Positions 17,714 to 26,800 of a stretch of DNA of 64,000 nucleotides are shown in pieces; the stretch's first letter is position 1; the number at the start of each line of letters is the position of its first letter. A program made the position numbers and the translations under genes. The notes under the pieces are model-generated. The model was not told the DNA's origin and did not search any database. It saw nothing but the letters and a program-made list of their open reading frames with translations. Origin of the DNA: Methanocorpusculum vombati (lineage in GTDB: Archaea > Halobacteriota > Methanomicrobia > Methanomicrobiales > Methanocorpusculaceae); assembly GCF_026891935.1 (NCBI RefSeq), contig NZ_JAPTGC010000006.1:62001-126000 (forward strand), in the 5' to 3' direction.

Positions 17714-18952
17714 TTAGTCCGAAGCCAGTGCATCCACCGGATTCAGATTTGCTGCCTTCCATGCCGGGTACAGACCCGACAGCAGACAGACCAGAATGCC
17801 TATCACAATGCCGTACGGGATGTAAATCAGAACCTCTGGGGCAAACATCAGACTGATGTTGCCAAACAGCAGGCCGATCACCAAGGCCGATGCACCGACA
17901 CTCAGGATACCGCCGATCATCGCACCGATAAGACCGATGATCGCCGACTCATACAGAAACATCAGCAGTACCTGATTGCGGAGCGTACCGATACTGCGGA
18001 GAATACCGATCTCCCGGATACGCTCTTTCACGCTCATCAGCATCACGTTGAAGATGGCAACCGCTGCAACCAGCAGCGAAATGCCGCCAATGGCAACGAG
18101 GAAGAGCGAGATCATACCAAGCCCCTCCTGCATCATCTCTGCAAACTGCCGTGCATCGATAACAGACACCCGGTTGTCTGTGTCACGGTCGGCGCGTCCG
18201 TTCAGCCGCTTTTCAATCGCGGAGGAGATGGGGTCCAGATTATCCAGATTGCCGGTCTTCACCATTGCAGAACTGTAGAGATTGTGCGTGTTTACGATTG
18301 ATTCATACCAGGTTGTCGTTCCAACAATTGCACTATCGGTGGAAAACGTCAGCGACATGCCGGTGTTTTCCAGAATACCCACAACACGCACAGCTTTCGT
18401 TGCACCGTTCTTGTCCGTCATCGTAAGCCGGCTGCCGATACGGAGATCATGGTCGTCTGCAAGCTTTTCGCCGATCAGAACTCCTTCTGTGCCGCGGGGA
18501 ACTTTTCCACTCAGAATCGTCACCAGTTCGGGAATGTCGCCGGGTTTGAGACCATAGGTCTGGGCGCCAAATTCTTTGTTCTGGAACTTTACTACTCTTC
18601 CTCCCTGATAGAGAGGAATCAGCGAGTAGTCCGAGGTGACTGACCGGATCGCTGCTTCAATGTCGCGTATATCTTTTGAGGAGAGCCCGGTTACGGAGAT
18701 GCCGTCCACCGTTTTCTCCTCATTCGATGTGATTGTCAGCGAGTTCGTTGATGATGACAGAAGCGACGTCATATCCGTTGAAAACGCAGCTCCCATCATG
18801 CCAAGCGAGGTAATCGCCAGAACACCGATGATAATGCCGATCATTGAAAGCATTGACCGCAGGAAGTTCAGACGCAGATTCCGCATTGACAGTTCAAAAA
18901 TGATCGGGGAGACAATTTTATTGAGAGCCGATGCGTTCTTCTTTTTATTCAT
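17714..18952 (-). CDS. MacB/FtsX-type ABC transporter permease
   Basis: 412 residues. One membrane segment near residues 35-60 (SMLSMIGIIIGVLAITSL), a large extracytoplasmic MacB_PCD-like domain, then three C-terminal membrane segments (about 280-310, 330-360, 375-405) with the FtsX motif VKERIREIGILRSIG. The end PAWKAANLNPVDAL is characteristic. It starts 8 nt inside the end of the ATPase gene. Such permeases move lipoproteins or peptides from or across the membrane rather than importing solutes. Confidence 0.9.
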   Translation of the reverse strand: MNKKKNASALNKIVSPIIFELSMRNLRLNFLRSMLSMIGIIIGVLAITSLGMMGAAFSTDMTSLLSSSTNSLTITSNEEKTVDGISVTGLSSKDIRDIEAAIRSVTSDYSLIPLYQGGRVVKFQNKEFGAQTYGLKPGDIPELVTILSGKVPRGTEGVLIGEKLADDHDLRIGSRLTMTDKNGATKAVRVVGILENTGMSLTFSTDSAIVGTTTWYESIVNTHNLYSSAMVKTGNLDNLDPISSAIEKRLNGRADRDTDNRVSVIDARQFAEMMQEGLGMISLFLVAIGGISLLVAAVAIFNVMLMSVKERIREIGILRSIGTLRNQVLLMFLYESAIIGLIGAMIGGILSVGASALVIGLLFGNISLMFAPEVLIYIPYGIVIGILVCLLSGLYPAWKAANLNPVDALASD

Positions 18953-19625
18953 TCACAATTTCCCCGTCACGGATAACGATCGTCCGGTTTGCATATGTCG
19001 CGGTGTGCGGGTCGTGCGTAACCATGACGATGGTTCTTCCTTTCCTGTTCAGATCCTGAAGCAGAGCCATGATCTGTTCGCTCATCTTGGAGTCGAGGTT
19101 TCCGGTCGGTTCATCACAGAGGAGAAGCGCCGGATCGTTCGCAAGGGCACGGGCAATTGCCACCCTCTGCTGCTGACCACCGGACAGTTCAAACGGCGTG
19201 TGGGTCATTTTTGCTTCGTCAATGCCGACACTTGCGAGCAGTTCTTTTGGTCTGCCGGTATCATCGCGTTTGCCGTACTTGAGAATCATCGGATACTCGA
19301 CGTTTTCATACGCGGTCAGAAGGCCGATTAAGTTGAACTTCTGGAAGATGAAGCCGATACGGTCGCGGCGGTGAATGGTCAGTTCGTCGTCGGTCATCTC
19401 TTTGACGCTGCGGCCGTCGATGTACATCTCGCCCATTGTCGGGACGTCCAGACATCCGATCATGTTCATAAGGGTGGACTTTCCCGAACCGGACGGGCCC
19501 ATGATGGCCACGAACTCGCCCTCCATCACTGAAAACGTGACGCCGTTTAAGGCATGTACATCGCCTGCGGGCATGTGATAGACCTTATAGACATCAACGA
19601 GTTCAACAACCGGAACCTCGGACAT
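18945..19625 (-). CDS. LolD/MacB-type ABC transporter ATPase
   Basis: 226 residues. Walker A is GPSGSGKST, Q-loop FQKFNL, signature LSGGQQQR, Walker B LLLCDEPTGNLDS, and switch His in VTHD. The 'DEPTGNLDS' form is typical of the MacB/LolD/FtsE branch. It lies between a surface protein gene (3-nt gap) and its permease. Confidence 0.96.
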   Translation of the reverse strand: MSEVPVVELVDVYKVYHMPAGDVHALNGVTFSVMEGEFVAIMGPSGSGKSTLMNMIGCLDVPTMGEMYIDGRSVKEMTDDELTIHRRDRIGFIFQKFNLIGLLTAYENVEYPMILKYGKRDDTGRPKELLASVGIDEAKMTHTPFELSGGQQQRVAIARALANDPALLLCDEPTGNLDSKMSEQIMALLQDLNRKGRTIVMVTHDPHTATYANRTIVIRDGEIVNE

Positions 19626-19628
19626 GGT

Positions 19629-20807
19629 TTATTTCTTCCTTATGTCGTCAAGAAGTCCGCGCCGCCATGCAACCGCTGCACATCCTGCAATCAGGAGAAT
19701 GATCACTGCGGCAACGATAATGCCGAGGGGAGAACCCTCGTTTGCAGATGTTCCGCTGCCGGAGATAACGGCACCCTGAAGCGTTACCTGAACGGTGGTG
19801 TCGTACGGGTTACCATCCGCGTCCTTGTAAGTGACCACAAGGTCCACGACGTTGGATTCCGGGTTGGTGAAGGTCACATCGAACTCGGCAATTCCGTCCG
19901 GTTCAAGCGATCCGACCACATAGGTTTCCATCGGGGCAGTTGGTGTTGCTTTGGCGGTTGTGACCATGATGGACTTTGCGTCTTCCAGTCCTGCGTTGTT
20001 GACGTCGCCGGTGACCTGATAGTAGGTTCCTTTGTTGGAAACCACGATGTTGTTTAAGACCATTTCGGCGCGGACTTTGCGTTCACCGAGTTCTACTGGA
20101 ATCTGCACCGAGTTGGTGTGCAGGTTCTGGCCGTTCCGGTAACTTACGTCAAAGGAGATGTCGGTCGGTTTGTCCACGACGACGGTCAGGTTTGCATCGA
20201 CATGCTGATCGGGATCGAGTTTTCCGACAAAGTAGGTGGTCTGTTTTGAGGAGACACCGTCACCGGTGACGGTGATCTGGATTCCGTTTAAGCTGTTGGC
20301 ACGCGGGTTTCCGACACGGATGGTGACTTTTTCGTTCCGGCTCTGACCGAATGCGTCCGGCTGATCGATCAGGGCGACCGAGAGCTGGGTGTTGTCAACG
20401 CGGACGGCGAAGGTGTACTTGAGACTGGTCAGTCCTGCGTCGAGGAAGTCAAGGTAGAGCATCGGGTAAAAAGTACCGACTGCGCCGCGGGAGGTAATCG
20501 GGAAGGTGAAGGTCATTTCATCGCCCGGTCCGAGCATGCCGACACTGTTGTAGGCTTTGTCTTCGGAGGAGTATACTTCGTTTACTCCCATGATCAGCGC
20601 ACGGCCGATGGAGACGGAGGTTGTTCCGGAGTTTTTGATGACTGCGGTTACGATTGCGGTGTCGCCCGGCATGAGGACTTCGGGGTCCATGGTCAGGCTG
20701 GTCACCGAGACCTGTCCGGTGACTTCTGCTGCCGCGGGAGCAGCAGCTCCGGCACACAGCAGGGTGAGGACGAGTGCTCCAATCAGGAAGGAGTGAGAGA
20801 TTTTCAT
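19629..20807 (-). CDS. COG1361-type secreted/surface protein with C-terminal membrane anchor
   Basis: 392 residues from the ATG at 20807. A signal peptide covers about residues 1-28 (LIGALVLTLLCAGAAAPAAA). The body consists of repeated beta-sandwich (CARDB/COG1361-like) domains recognisable by MLMPGDTAIVTAVIKNSG-type strands, and residues about 360-382 form a membrane helix followed by a basic tail. Methanogens commonly encode such a protein upstream of a LolD/MacB pair; it may be the extracytoplasmic partner of the exporter. A TATA-like element centred at 20837 gives a near-leaderless mRNA. The longer frame upstream of 20807 has no support. Confidence 0.85.
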   Translation of the reverse strand: MKISHSFLIGALVLTLLCAGAAAPAAAEVTGQVSVTSLTMDPEVLMPGDTAIVTAVIKNSGTTSVSIGRALIMGVNEVYSSEDKAYNSVGMLGPGDEMTFTFPITSRGAVGTFYPMLYLDFLDAGLTSLKYTFAVRVDNTQLSVALIDQPDAFGQSRNEKVTIRVGNPRANSLNGIQITVTGDGVSSKQTTYFVGKLDPDQHVDANLTVVVDKPTDISFDVSYRNGQNLHTNSVQIPVELGERKVRAEMVLNNIVVSNKGTYYQVTGDVNNAGLEDAKSIMVTTAKATPTAPMETYVVGSLEPDGIAEFDVTFTNPESNVVDLVVTYKDADGNPYDTTVQVTLQGAVISGSGTSANEGSPLGIIVAAVIILLIAGCAAVAWRRGLLDDIRKK

Positions 20808-20832
20808 TATTGATTTACCTATTTTTGCGCGA

Positions 20833-20841
20833 TTGTATAAC
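20833..20841 (-). promoter_or_regulatory. TATA box for the COG1361 operon
   Basis: GTTATACAA on the minus strand, about 30 nt before the ATG at 20807. Confidence 0.5.
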
Positions 20842-20906
20842 CGCTTTTCCTTTGGAGAAGACGGTCTTTGATTCTGTCCGCTACCCATTTACTATACACC
20901 AGATTC

Positions 20907-20927
20907 ATTTATCGTTTTTCGATAAAT
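20907..20927. promoter_or_regulatory. Perfect 8-bp inverted repeat in divergent intergenic region
   Basis: ATTTATCG and CGATAAAT flank five T. It lies between the divergent COG1361 operon and the ADP-ribosylglycohydrolase-like gene. It could be an operator for either side or an RNA hairpin. Confidence 0.45.
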
Positions 20928-21002
20928 ACTCGTCGTAACTCACGGATGTGTGCTGATCATTTCCCCGACAATCCTAATAGGGAGCAGGACAAACATTTCA
21001 GT

Positions 21003-21998
21003 ATGAATTCCTGTACCTCTCGTGTTACCGGCTCGCTGGTCGGGGGGGCGCTCGGCGATGCGCTCGGCTATCCGGTGAAGTTCACGAGCTTCGATGATAT
21101 TGAGAGGAAGTACGGAGCTGCTGGTCTTCCTGGATGTCTTGTGCCAAATCCGCACACGGGTTTGGCATGTTTTTCGGATGCAACACAGCTGACGCTGTTT
21201 ACGGTGGAGGGTCTGATTCACGCGGCAAAGACGGGGACGGATCCGGTGAAGTCGGTGTACCGGTCCTATCTGCGATGGCTGTACACGCAGGACGGAGGTC
21301 TGGTTCAGCGTGCGGCAACGGGACTGCTTGTCCATCCTGAGATGTATGTTACCCGTGCACCTGCAGTAACAACGCTTGCGGCGTTGCATTCGGGTGCCAT
21401 GGGAAGTGTGGAGATGCGGATTAATACGAGTAAATCGTCGGATGCAATGATGCGGACCGCGCCGGCAGGATATGTTGCGGCACCCCGGGAGGCACGTGTT
21501 CTTGGTGAGAGGATTGCTGCGCTGACGCATGGGCATCCGGACGGATACCGCGCCGCCGGTGCGTTTTCGGCGTTGATTTCTCATCTGGTTGCGGGGTCGG
21601 CACTTCCGGATGCAGCTTCTGTGGTTCTGGAGGAGACTGCAAAGCTTTCCTGGGGCGAGGAAACCGCGGCAAGACTTTCGGCGGCGCTTGTTCTTGCAGA
21701 TGGGGATACTCTGGATACGGAGGCGGTTGCCATGCTTGGTACGGGAAAGACGGCGGAACGGGCGCTTGCGATCGGGTTGTTCTGTGCGCTCCGGCATGAG
21801 GGTAGTTTTACTGATGCGGTTCGTGCGGCGACAAATCACGGCGGGGATTCGAGTGTGACCGCGTCGGTTGCGGGACAGATTGCGGGGGCTTCTCTCGGAC
21901 GCGGGGCCATTCCGGAGGAGTGGGTGAGGCTGCTTGAGCTTTCAGAGATGATTGAGGAGTACGGGACGCGCATCGGGTCTCTGCGGGGGATGCTATGA
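21003..21998 (+). CDS. ADP-ribosylglycohydrolase-fold protein lacking metal ligands (probable pseudoenzyme)
   Basis: 331 residues clearly belonging to the DraG/ADP-ribosylglycohydrolase family: GGALGDALGYPV, FSDATQLTLFTVEGL, YRSYLRWLYTQ, ALTHGHPDGY, and NHGGDSSVTASVAGQIAGA. The di-metal ligands are replaced. The Glu after GYPV is Lys26; the TDDT/SDDT motif is SDAT (Asp to Ala60); the usual GCGGVMR segment is SSDAMMR; and GDSDST is GDSSVT (Asp to Ser284). The enzyme is therefore unlikely to hydrolyse ADP-ribose in the usual way. The stop overlaps the TPR gene by 4 nt. The start at 21003 is preceded by GGGAG about 17 nt upstream. A binding or regulatory role is inferred. Confidence 0.85.
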   Translation: MNSCTSRVTGSLVGGALGDALGYPVKFTSFDDIERKYGAAGLPGCLVPNPHTGLACFSDATQLTLFTVEGLIHAAKTGTDPVKSVYRSYLRWLYTQDGGLVQRAATGLLVHPEMYVTRAPAVTTLAALHSGAMGSVEMRINTSKSSDAMMRTAPAGYVAAPREARVLGERIAALTHGHPDGYRAAGAFSALISHLVAGSALPDAASVVLEETAKLSWGEETAARLSAALVLADGDTLDTEAVAMLGTGKTAERALAIGLFCALRHEGSFTDAVRAATNHGGDSSVTASVAGQIAGASLGRGAIPEEWVRLLELSEMIEEYGTRIGSLRGML

Positions 21999-22489
21999 CT
22001 GCGGCGGATGAGTTTTTCCAGAACGGGATGCAGGCGTATCTTGCCCGGAATTTTGCGGAGAGTGCCGAGTGGTTTACGAAAGCACTTGCCGAAAATCCGG
22101 AGAATGTGAATTACTATTATTACCGCGGGACGTCGTTTCAGGAGATGGAACGGTACGCTGAGGCGGTCGCGGATTATACGGCGGCGCTTGACCGGTTTTC
22201 CGGGTGTGTGCCGATTCGTTATAATCGTGCGGATATCTGCCGGAAACTTGGTCATGCTGATCGTGCGGCGGAGGATCTGACGTATATTATTGTCCATGCC
22301 GACCGGACGAAGGGTGAAGGACACTGGCTGGCGCTGGCGTATCTGAACCGGGGTCTTGCGCGGATTGATTGCGGGGATCTGGAACAGGGACTTATCGATT
22401 TCGGGAAGGCGGAGGCTCTTGCAAAGGAGCTGGAGGATAAGATTCTCCTTGCACAGATTGCTGATGAGCTGGAAAAAAGCGGGCTTTGA
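21995..22489 (+). CDS. TPR-repeat protein
   Basis: 164 residues made of tandem tetratricopeptide repeats: FFQNGMQAYLARNFAESAEW, NYYYYRGTSFQEMERYAEAVADY and a further AYLNRGLARIDCGDLEQGL unit show the W/Y-G-A-Y-F-A-P pattern. No signal peptide. Its ATG overlaps the stop of the ADP-ribosylglycohydrolase-like gene (ATGA), so the two are translationally coupled and probably act together. Confidence 0.85.
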   Translation: MTAADEFFQNGMQAYLARNFAESAEWFTKALAENPENVNYYYYRGTSFQEMERYAEAVADYTAALDRFSGCVPIRYNRADICRKLGHADRAAEDLTYIIVHADRTKGEGHWLALAYLNRGLARIDCGDLEQGLIDFGKAEALAKELEDKILLAQIADELEKSGL

Positions 22490-22511
22490 GGGTCTGCTTT
22501 TTTTCCATGAG

Positions 22512-22533
22512 TTCCGCGGGTGTGTCTGCGGAA
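22512..22533 (+). terminator. Hairpin after TPR gene
   Basis: TTCCGC and GCGGAA arms around a 10-nt loop, about 22 nt after the stop codon and followed by TTTCTT. Confidence 0.5.
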
Positions 22534-22541
22534 TTTCTTGG

Positions 22542-22596
22542 AAAAAAGTCCGGGGGATTTAGTCCCGGTGTTCGTGTGCGGTGCTGTGGTGGGTGC
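22542..22596 (+). repeat. Dispersed intergenic repeat, copy A
   Basis: About 55 nt closely similar to the reverse complement of 35877-35934, sharing GTCCGGGGG, TTAGTCC, GGTGTTCGTGTGC and TGG-GGGTG blocks in the same order. Length differences of 1-3 nt between copies break any shared reading frame, so similarity is at the nucleotide level. Confidence 0.6.
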
Positions 22597-22708
22597 GGTC
22601 AAGCCATCTGTCCGCCAATGTGTAGAGGGGAAGGGCGAGGACGAGTGTGGCGAATGCGATGCCCTGTGCGGCGAGACCGATGATGAGGAGGGTGGTGAGG
22701 GTGTCCAT
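22559..22708 (-). CDS. Possible 49-residue single-pass membrane peptide
   Basis: From an ATG at 22708 the frame encodes MDTLTTLLIIGLAAQGIAFA then a further hydrophobic stretch and a polar, His-rich tail ending at 22559. One long membrane helix (residues 4-32) is clear. No good ribosome-binding site is seen and the 3' end lies in the dispersed repeat, so it may be fortuitous. An upstream ATG at 22759 would add a basic N-terminus. Confidence 0.35.
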   Translation of the reverse strand: MDTLTTLLIIGLAAQGIAFATLVLALPLYTLADRWLDRTHHSTAHEHRD

Positions 22709-23567
22709 GGTGATGTTTCTCTTTTTCTGGTGTGTTATTCTCTCCATGTTCCGGATCAACCGCTTTGTCCGAGCGGGTGAAGCTGAGGAAGTAGTTTTCG
22801 CCGGTTGGGTCGTGGATTTTGAGGCGGACGTTCTAGCTGTCTTTTGCGGTGTTGCGGTTTGCGGTTGTGTCTGTGCATGCGGGAAACGATCTGTCTTCTG
22901 GGGACTGTCTTCTGTCTTCCGGATGGTTGTCGGGGGATGCCTCCGTCGGAGGACGACGGAAAGAAAAGATGTCTGTTCCTTTTTCCCTTGTGAGTGGCGG
23001 AAACCGGGAAGACATCTGATGTTTGTTCCGGGTATGTTTTGTGGTGCTGAGTTCTGGTTCCGGGGTGTTCACCTCCGTGATTGGTGTGTCGTCCGGATCT
23101 ATAACGTCCGGGGATGAATGTGATCTATCATCCCGTCAGTAGTTATAATTTTGGGGAAAAACGTGGGTTTCAGAGGTTTCTTCGGGGAAATTGTAACGAA
23201 GAACTATTTATACGCGATGATGTCAATAATCGCGAGTAAAAACAAATTATATATCTGAGATTATGCAGTCGCAATCCCTGCTGTTTTTGTGGTTTGTTCG
23301 CGCACCGGTTTCCCCATGGTTTCATCAAATATTGAATCCTGTTATAGTAGTATTTAGTACTATCCACGATATAATACTATCCCCAATTCATCTGAATATG
23401 CCCCGGCTTGTGCATTGGGGTAGTTTCCCGCATTTTTTGAAGAGAACGTCCTGAAATGAAATTTCGGGAGTATAGCTCAGGCATATTTTTTTGAGCCGCA
23501 AATTTTGTCTGATTTTTTGTGCGCACACTGCATATATGATGAAATTTCAATTAAGGAATTTTCCGCG

Positions 23568-23593
23568 TTATATCCTACTATAAAAGGATATAA
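23568..23593 (+). promoter_or_regulatory. TATA box inside a perfect 9-bp inverted repeat
   Basis: Arms at 23568-23576 (TTATATCCT) and 23585-23593 (AGGATATAA) enclose CTATAAAAGG, a strong archaeal TATA box (23579-23586 core). Predicted transcription start is near 23608, giving a leader of about 55 nt before the small ORF at 23664. A repressor bound here would block TBP, so this is a good operator candidate for the adhesin operon. Confidence 0.6.
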
Positions 23594-23663
23594 TCGGTAG
23601 CGAATGACGGCTCCGCCGTGCATGTCATCGCCTCTCTCCGATTCTGTCCTGTAGGATGTGGAC

Positions 23664-23819
23664 ATGACAGTAAAAAAGGATTTCGGGGGGATGCATTCCG
23701 TGCTCTCCTATGAAATGCGTGTGTGGCGGGAACATCAGCACCACCGCATACGTGATGCAGCAGGTACGAACACGCTGACGCTCCCCGATATTCAGGATAT
23801 GCGGAGGGAGTTTTCATGA
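23664..23819 (+). CDS. Small 51-residue ORF translationally coupled to the adhesin
   Basis: From ATG 23664 the frame reads MTVKKDFGGMHSVLSYEMRV and continues with a basic, His-rich middle to a stop that overlaps the adhesin start by 4 nt (ATGA). It follows the strong TATA box at 23579 and a leader that can fold (GACATG and CATGTC elements). No membrane segment, signal peptide or known domain. It may be a leader peptide that couples translation of the adhesin or a small regulator. Confidence 0.5.
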   Translation: MTVKKDFGGMHSVLSYEMRVWREHQHHRIRDAAGTNTLTLPDIQDMRREFS

Positions 23820-26800
23820 TGTCCCGACTGTTTTCCATAATTCGTGCCGCCGATGCAGGTCTGCGGTCGCTGATTCCGGCGGGAAGAAGCCGGATGTGCC
23901 TCTTGTTTGCTGTTTTTTTGCTTGTGTGTATGTTGATGACGGGAGCGGTCAGTGCGGCGGGACCAAGCGGGAATTGGACGGATCCGGGAAATTATGATAC
24001 TTCGTGGGCGGGTAGTGGTGACTTGGAGAATGACCCATACCTAATCGAGACCGCGAAGCAGCTTGCCGGTATTGCGGTGCAGGTGAACTCCGGAACTACC
24101 TATGGTGGAAAATACTTCGAGCTTAATGATGACATCGATCTGAGTGAACACTACTGGACACCGATCGGGAATACATCAGCTACATCCTTCCAAGGCACGT
24201 TCAACGGAAATGACAAGAACATCACGAACATGAATGTGACTCTTTCCTCCGCCATCGTCGCCGGTCTTTTCGGCAGGGTTGAGGGTGCGACGATCAAAAA
24301 TGTAAGCGTGAGTGGTGCGGTAAGTGCCACCCTCACCGGCGCCTATTCCTCTGCAGGCGGACTGGCGGGGTATGTTTCCGACAGTATCATCACAGACTGC
24401 CACGCCGCCAGTACGGTAACCTCCTCCTCCCCCGTTGACAACATCTACTTATATATCGGTGGGCTGGTGGGGTCTGCCTCCGACAGTACCATCACAAACT
24501 GCCACGCAACAGGTAAGGTAACCGCTACCTATACTGAGGAATACTTTGTCTGTATCGGTGGTCTGGTGGGGCGGAACGACAACATTATTATCACTGCGAA
24601 CTGCTACGCAACAGGGGCAGTAACTGCCACAGGCTTCATAGATGTCAATTTAGGAGGTCTGATCGGGTATTCCGAAGGTAGCAACGGCATCGAAAACTGC
24701 TATGCGACAGGGGATGTCACTGCCGACGGCCAATATGCCGGTGGACTGGTGGGGTATATCGAAGGCAGCATCACGAACTGCTACGCAACAGGTAAGGTAA
24801 TCGCCTCCACCTCATATACCGGTGGTCTTGCGGGAGAATCCGAGAGCAGCGTCACGAACTCCGTTGCATTAAACCAGTGGATGAACGTGAGTAGTGATAT
24901 TAGTTACTTTGGGAGATTCATCAGTGGATGTCCGACAATGGAAAACATCTATGCATGGCGGCACATGGAACTCAACATCAGCGGCAGCATCAGCTATCCT
25001 GTCTCCGAACCTGGCGGAAACAACGCTACCAACGCGAGTACGCTGATGATCTGGGGCAATCAATCATTCTATGAAGGTCTCGGCTGGACATTTGGTGACG
25101 GTGGAAACTGGACAATGAGTACCGATCCAGACTACCGGCTTCCTATTCTCGCATGGCAGTCCGGTGCAGCACCGGCAGGTGCGGATGCACTGCATCTGAA
25201 CAAAACGCATGAAGTCTACGCGATTTCCGGTAACGGCGGAACGATTATTCCCAGCGGAAAATTGCATTATATGGACGGAAAATCTGTATCGTTCACTATC
25301 ACAGGCACCGTTGGTTCGTTCACGGACAACGGAGCCAACATAAAACCAGAGATAACCGGCACCACATATACCATCCCGGATGTTGACAGGGATCACAGAA
25401 TTGTCGCAAATATGCCTGAGGTAGGGGACGCGAAGATCATCCCCTACAACACTACTGTGGCAAACGTCACCTTCACGCTCAATACCAGCCTCGCTGGCGC
25501 AACCGGTGCATGGGTCAACCTCACCAACATCAGCAATCCGGCGGACATCAGCTCTAACCAGATTAGCGACGCAATAGCAGCAGGCACTCCAACCACCGTT
25601 CAGCTCACCGACCTTATACCGGGGCAGAGCTACCAGCTCAATATTACCCCGCTGAACATCACCCTTGGCGGAGTCCCGGTAATCTATACGCATGGCTCCT
25701 CCTACACCGCGCCGGTGCCGGAGATCCAGTTCGAGAATGCGACTACTGGAGATCCCATTGGTTCGCTTGACATCCTCATTGGTGATGCGGGTGTCGTCAT
25801 CCGCGCAAACATCACCAATACCACGTATGGTGAACTCAAAAACGAAACCGTCAGCTGGATGTTGCAGGGCAATGAGTTTGGCAAATTCAACGAGGATGAC
25901 AAATACCCCTATAACATCACCCTCAAGGCAACTGCGGCAGGCACGGGGGACATCACCGTCACCGTCAGCGGTTATGAGAAGAAGACACTTGCTCTCACCA
26001 GCAGCGCTCCCGTCACCTACTACCACGTCACCTACGACGGCAACGGCAACACCAGCGGTACTGTCCCGATCGATACGAGAGGCTACGCTTCGGGTGAGAT
26101 CGTCACCGTCCTTGATAATACCGGTAATCTGGGCAAAACCGGACACACCTTCAACGGATGGTGGAACGGCAGCGCCCTCTTACATGGCGGTGACAAGTTC
26201 ACTATTACGCGGGACACCACCCTCTCTGCGAACTGGACGGCAAACAAAACAATCGTCACCCTTGAAAACTACACCACTCCTACCAGTGGTACGATTACCT
26301 TCACCTACGATGAATTAGTTTCCGATATTACTCCGAAGCCAACAAGGAACGGTTACACCTTCCTCGGCTGGTACAACGAAACTACCGGTACGAATGGAAC
26401 AGGCACGCAGATATTTGACAAAGACGGCAAGATACAAACAGTTGCAGGCTATGCGAACAGCACCGGTCATTGGAAAAACGACACCCGTACCATCACGCTG
26501 TACGCAAACTGGACCTCAACACCTCCCGTCCCGCCCGTACCCCCGGTCCCGCCGCAGCCGTCCGGCGACAGCGGCGACGGCTACAGCACAACCACCTCCG
26601 GAACTGTCAGCGGGACCGGAAAGGTAACCTTTGGCACCGTAACCGGCATCACCGGTGTATCCTTCGCCCCCGGCACCACCGGAACCGTCATCCTTGACAG
26701 CGACCCTGCAGGCGTCACCCCGCCTCCGGACAGCTACATCGTCATTGACATCACCGGCCCGGCCTTCGAAGGATATGCCCAGATAGAGTTCAGTGTCCCG

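Larger units (their letters stand above)
22490..23663. other. Gene-poor, hairpin-rich segment upstream of the adhesin
   Basis: About 1.2 kb without a convincing long gene. It holds a hairpin just after the TPR gene (22512-22533), one copy of a dispersed repeat (22542-22596), a possible 49-residue membrane peptide on the minus strand, direct repeats of TTGCGGT (about 22843-22870) and of GTCTTCTG, hairpins at 22940-22952, 22967-23017 and 23111-23134, then AT-rich DNA with the promoter of the small ORF and adhesin. Longer frames here have skewed composition and no recognisable domain. Confidence 0.6.

Noticed and set aside
22486-22683. 65-codon plus-strand Cys/Gly/Arg-rich frame including repeat copy A
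   Set aside because: Resembles a frame in copy B only over a few residues; indels between copies break the frame, so no protein is supported.
23463-23500. GGGAGTATAGCTCAGG segment resembling the 5' part of a tRNA
   Set aside because: The D-arm-like TAGCTCAGG is not followed by an anticodon or T-arm and no acceptor complement is found; likely chance, though a tRNA remnant cannot be excluded.
25064-26146. 360-codon frame opposite the adhesin
   Set aside because: Asp/Gly/Val-rich reading of the Thr/Asn-rich adhesin codons; no domain.
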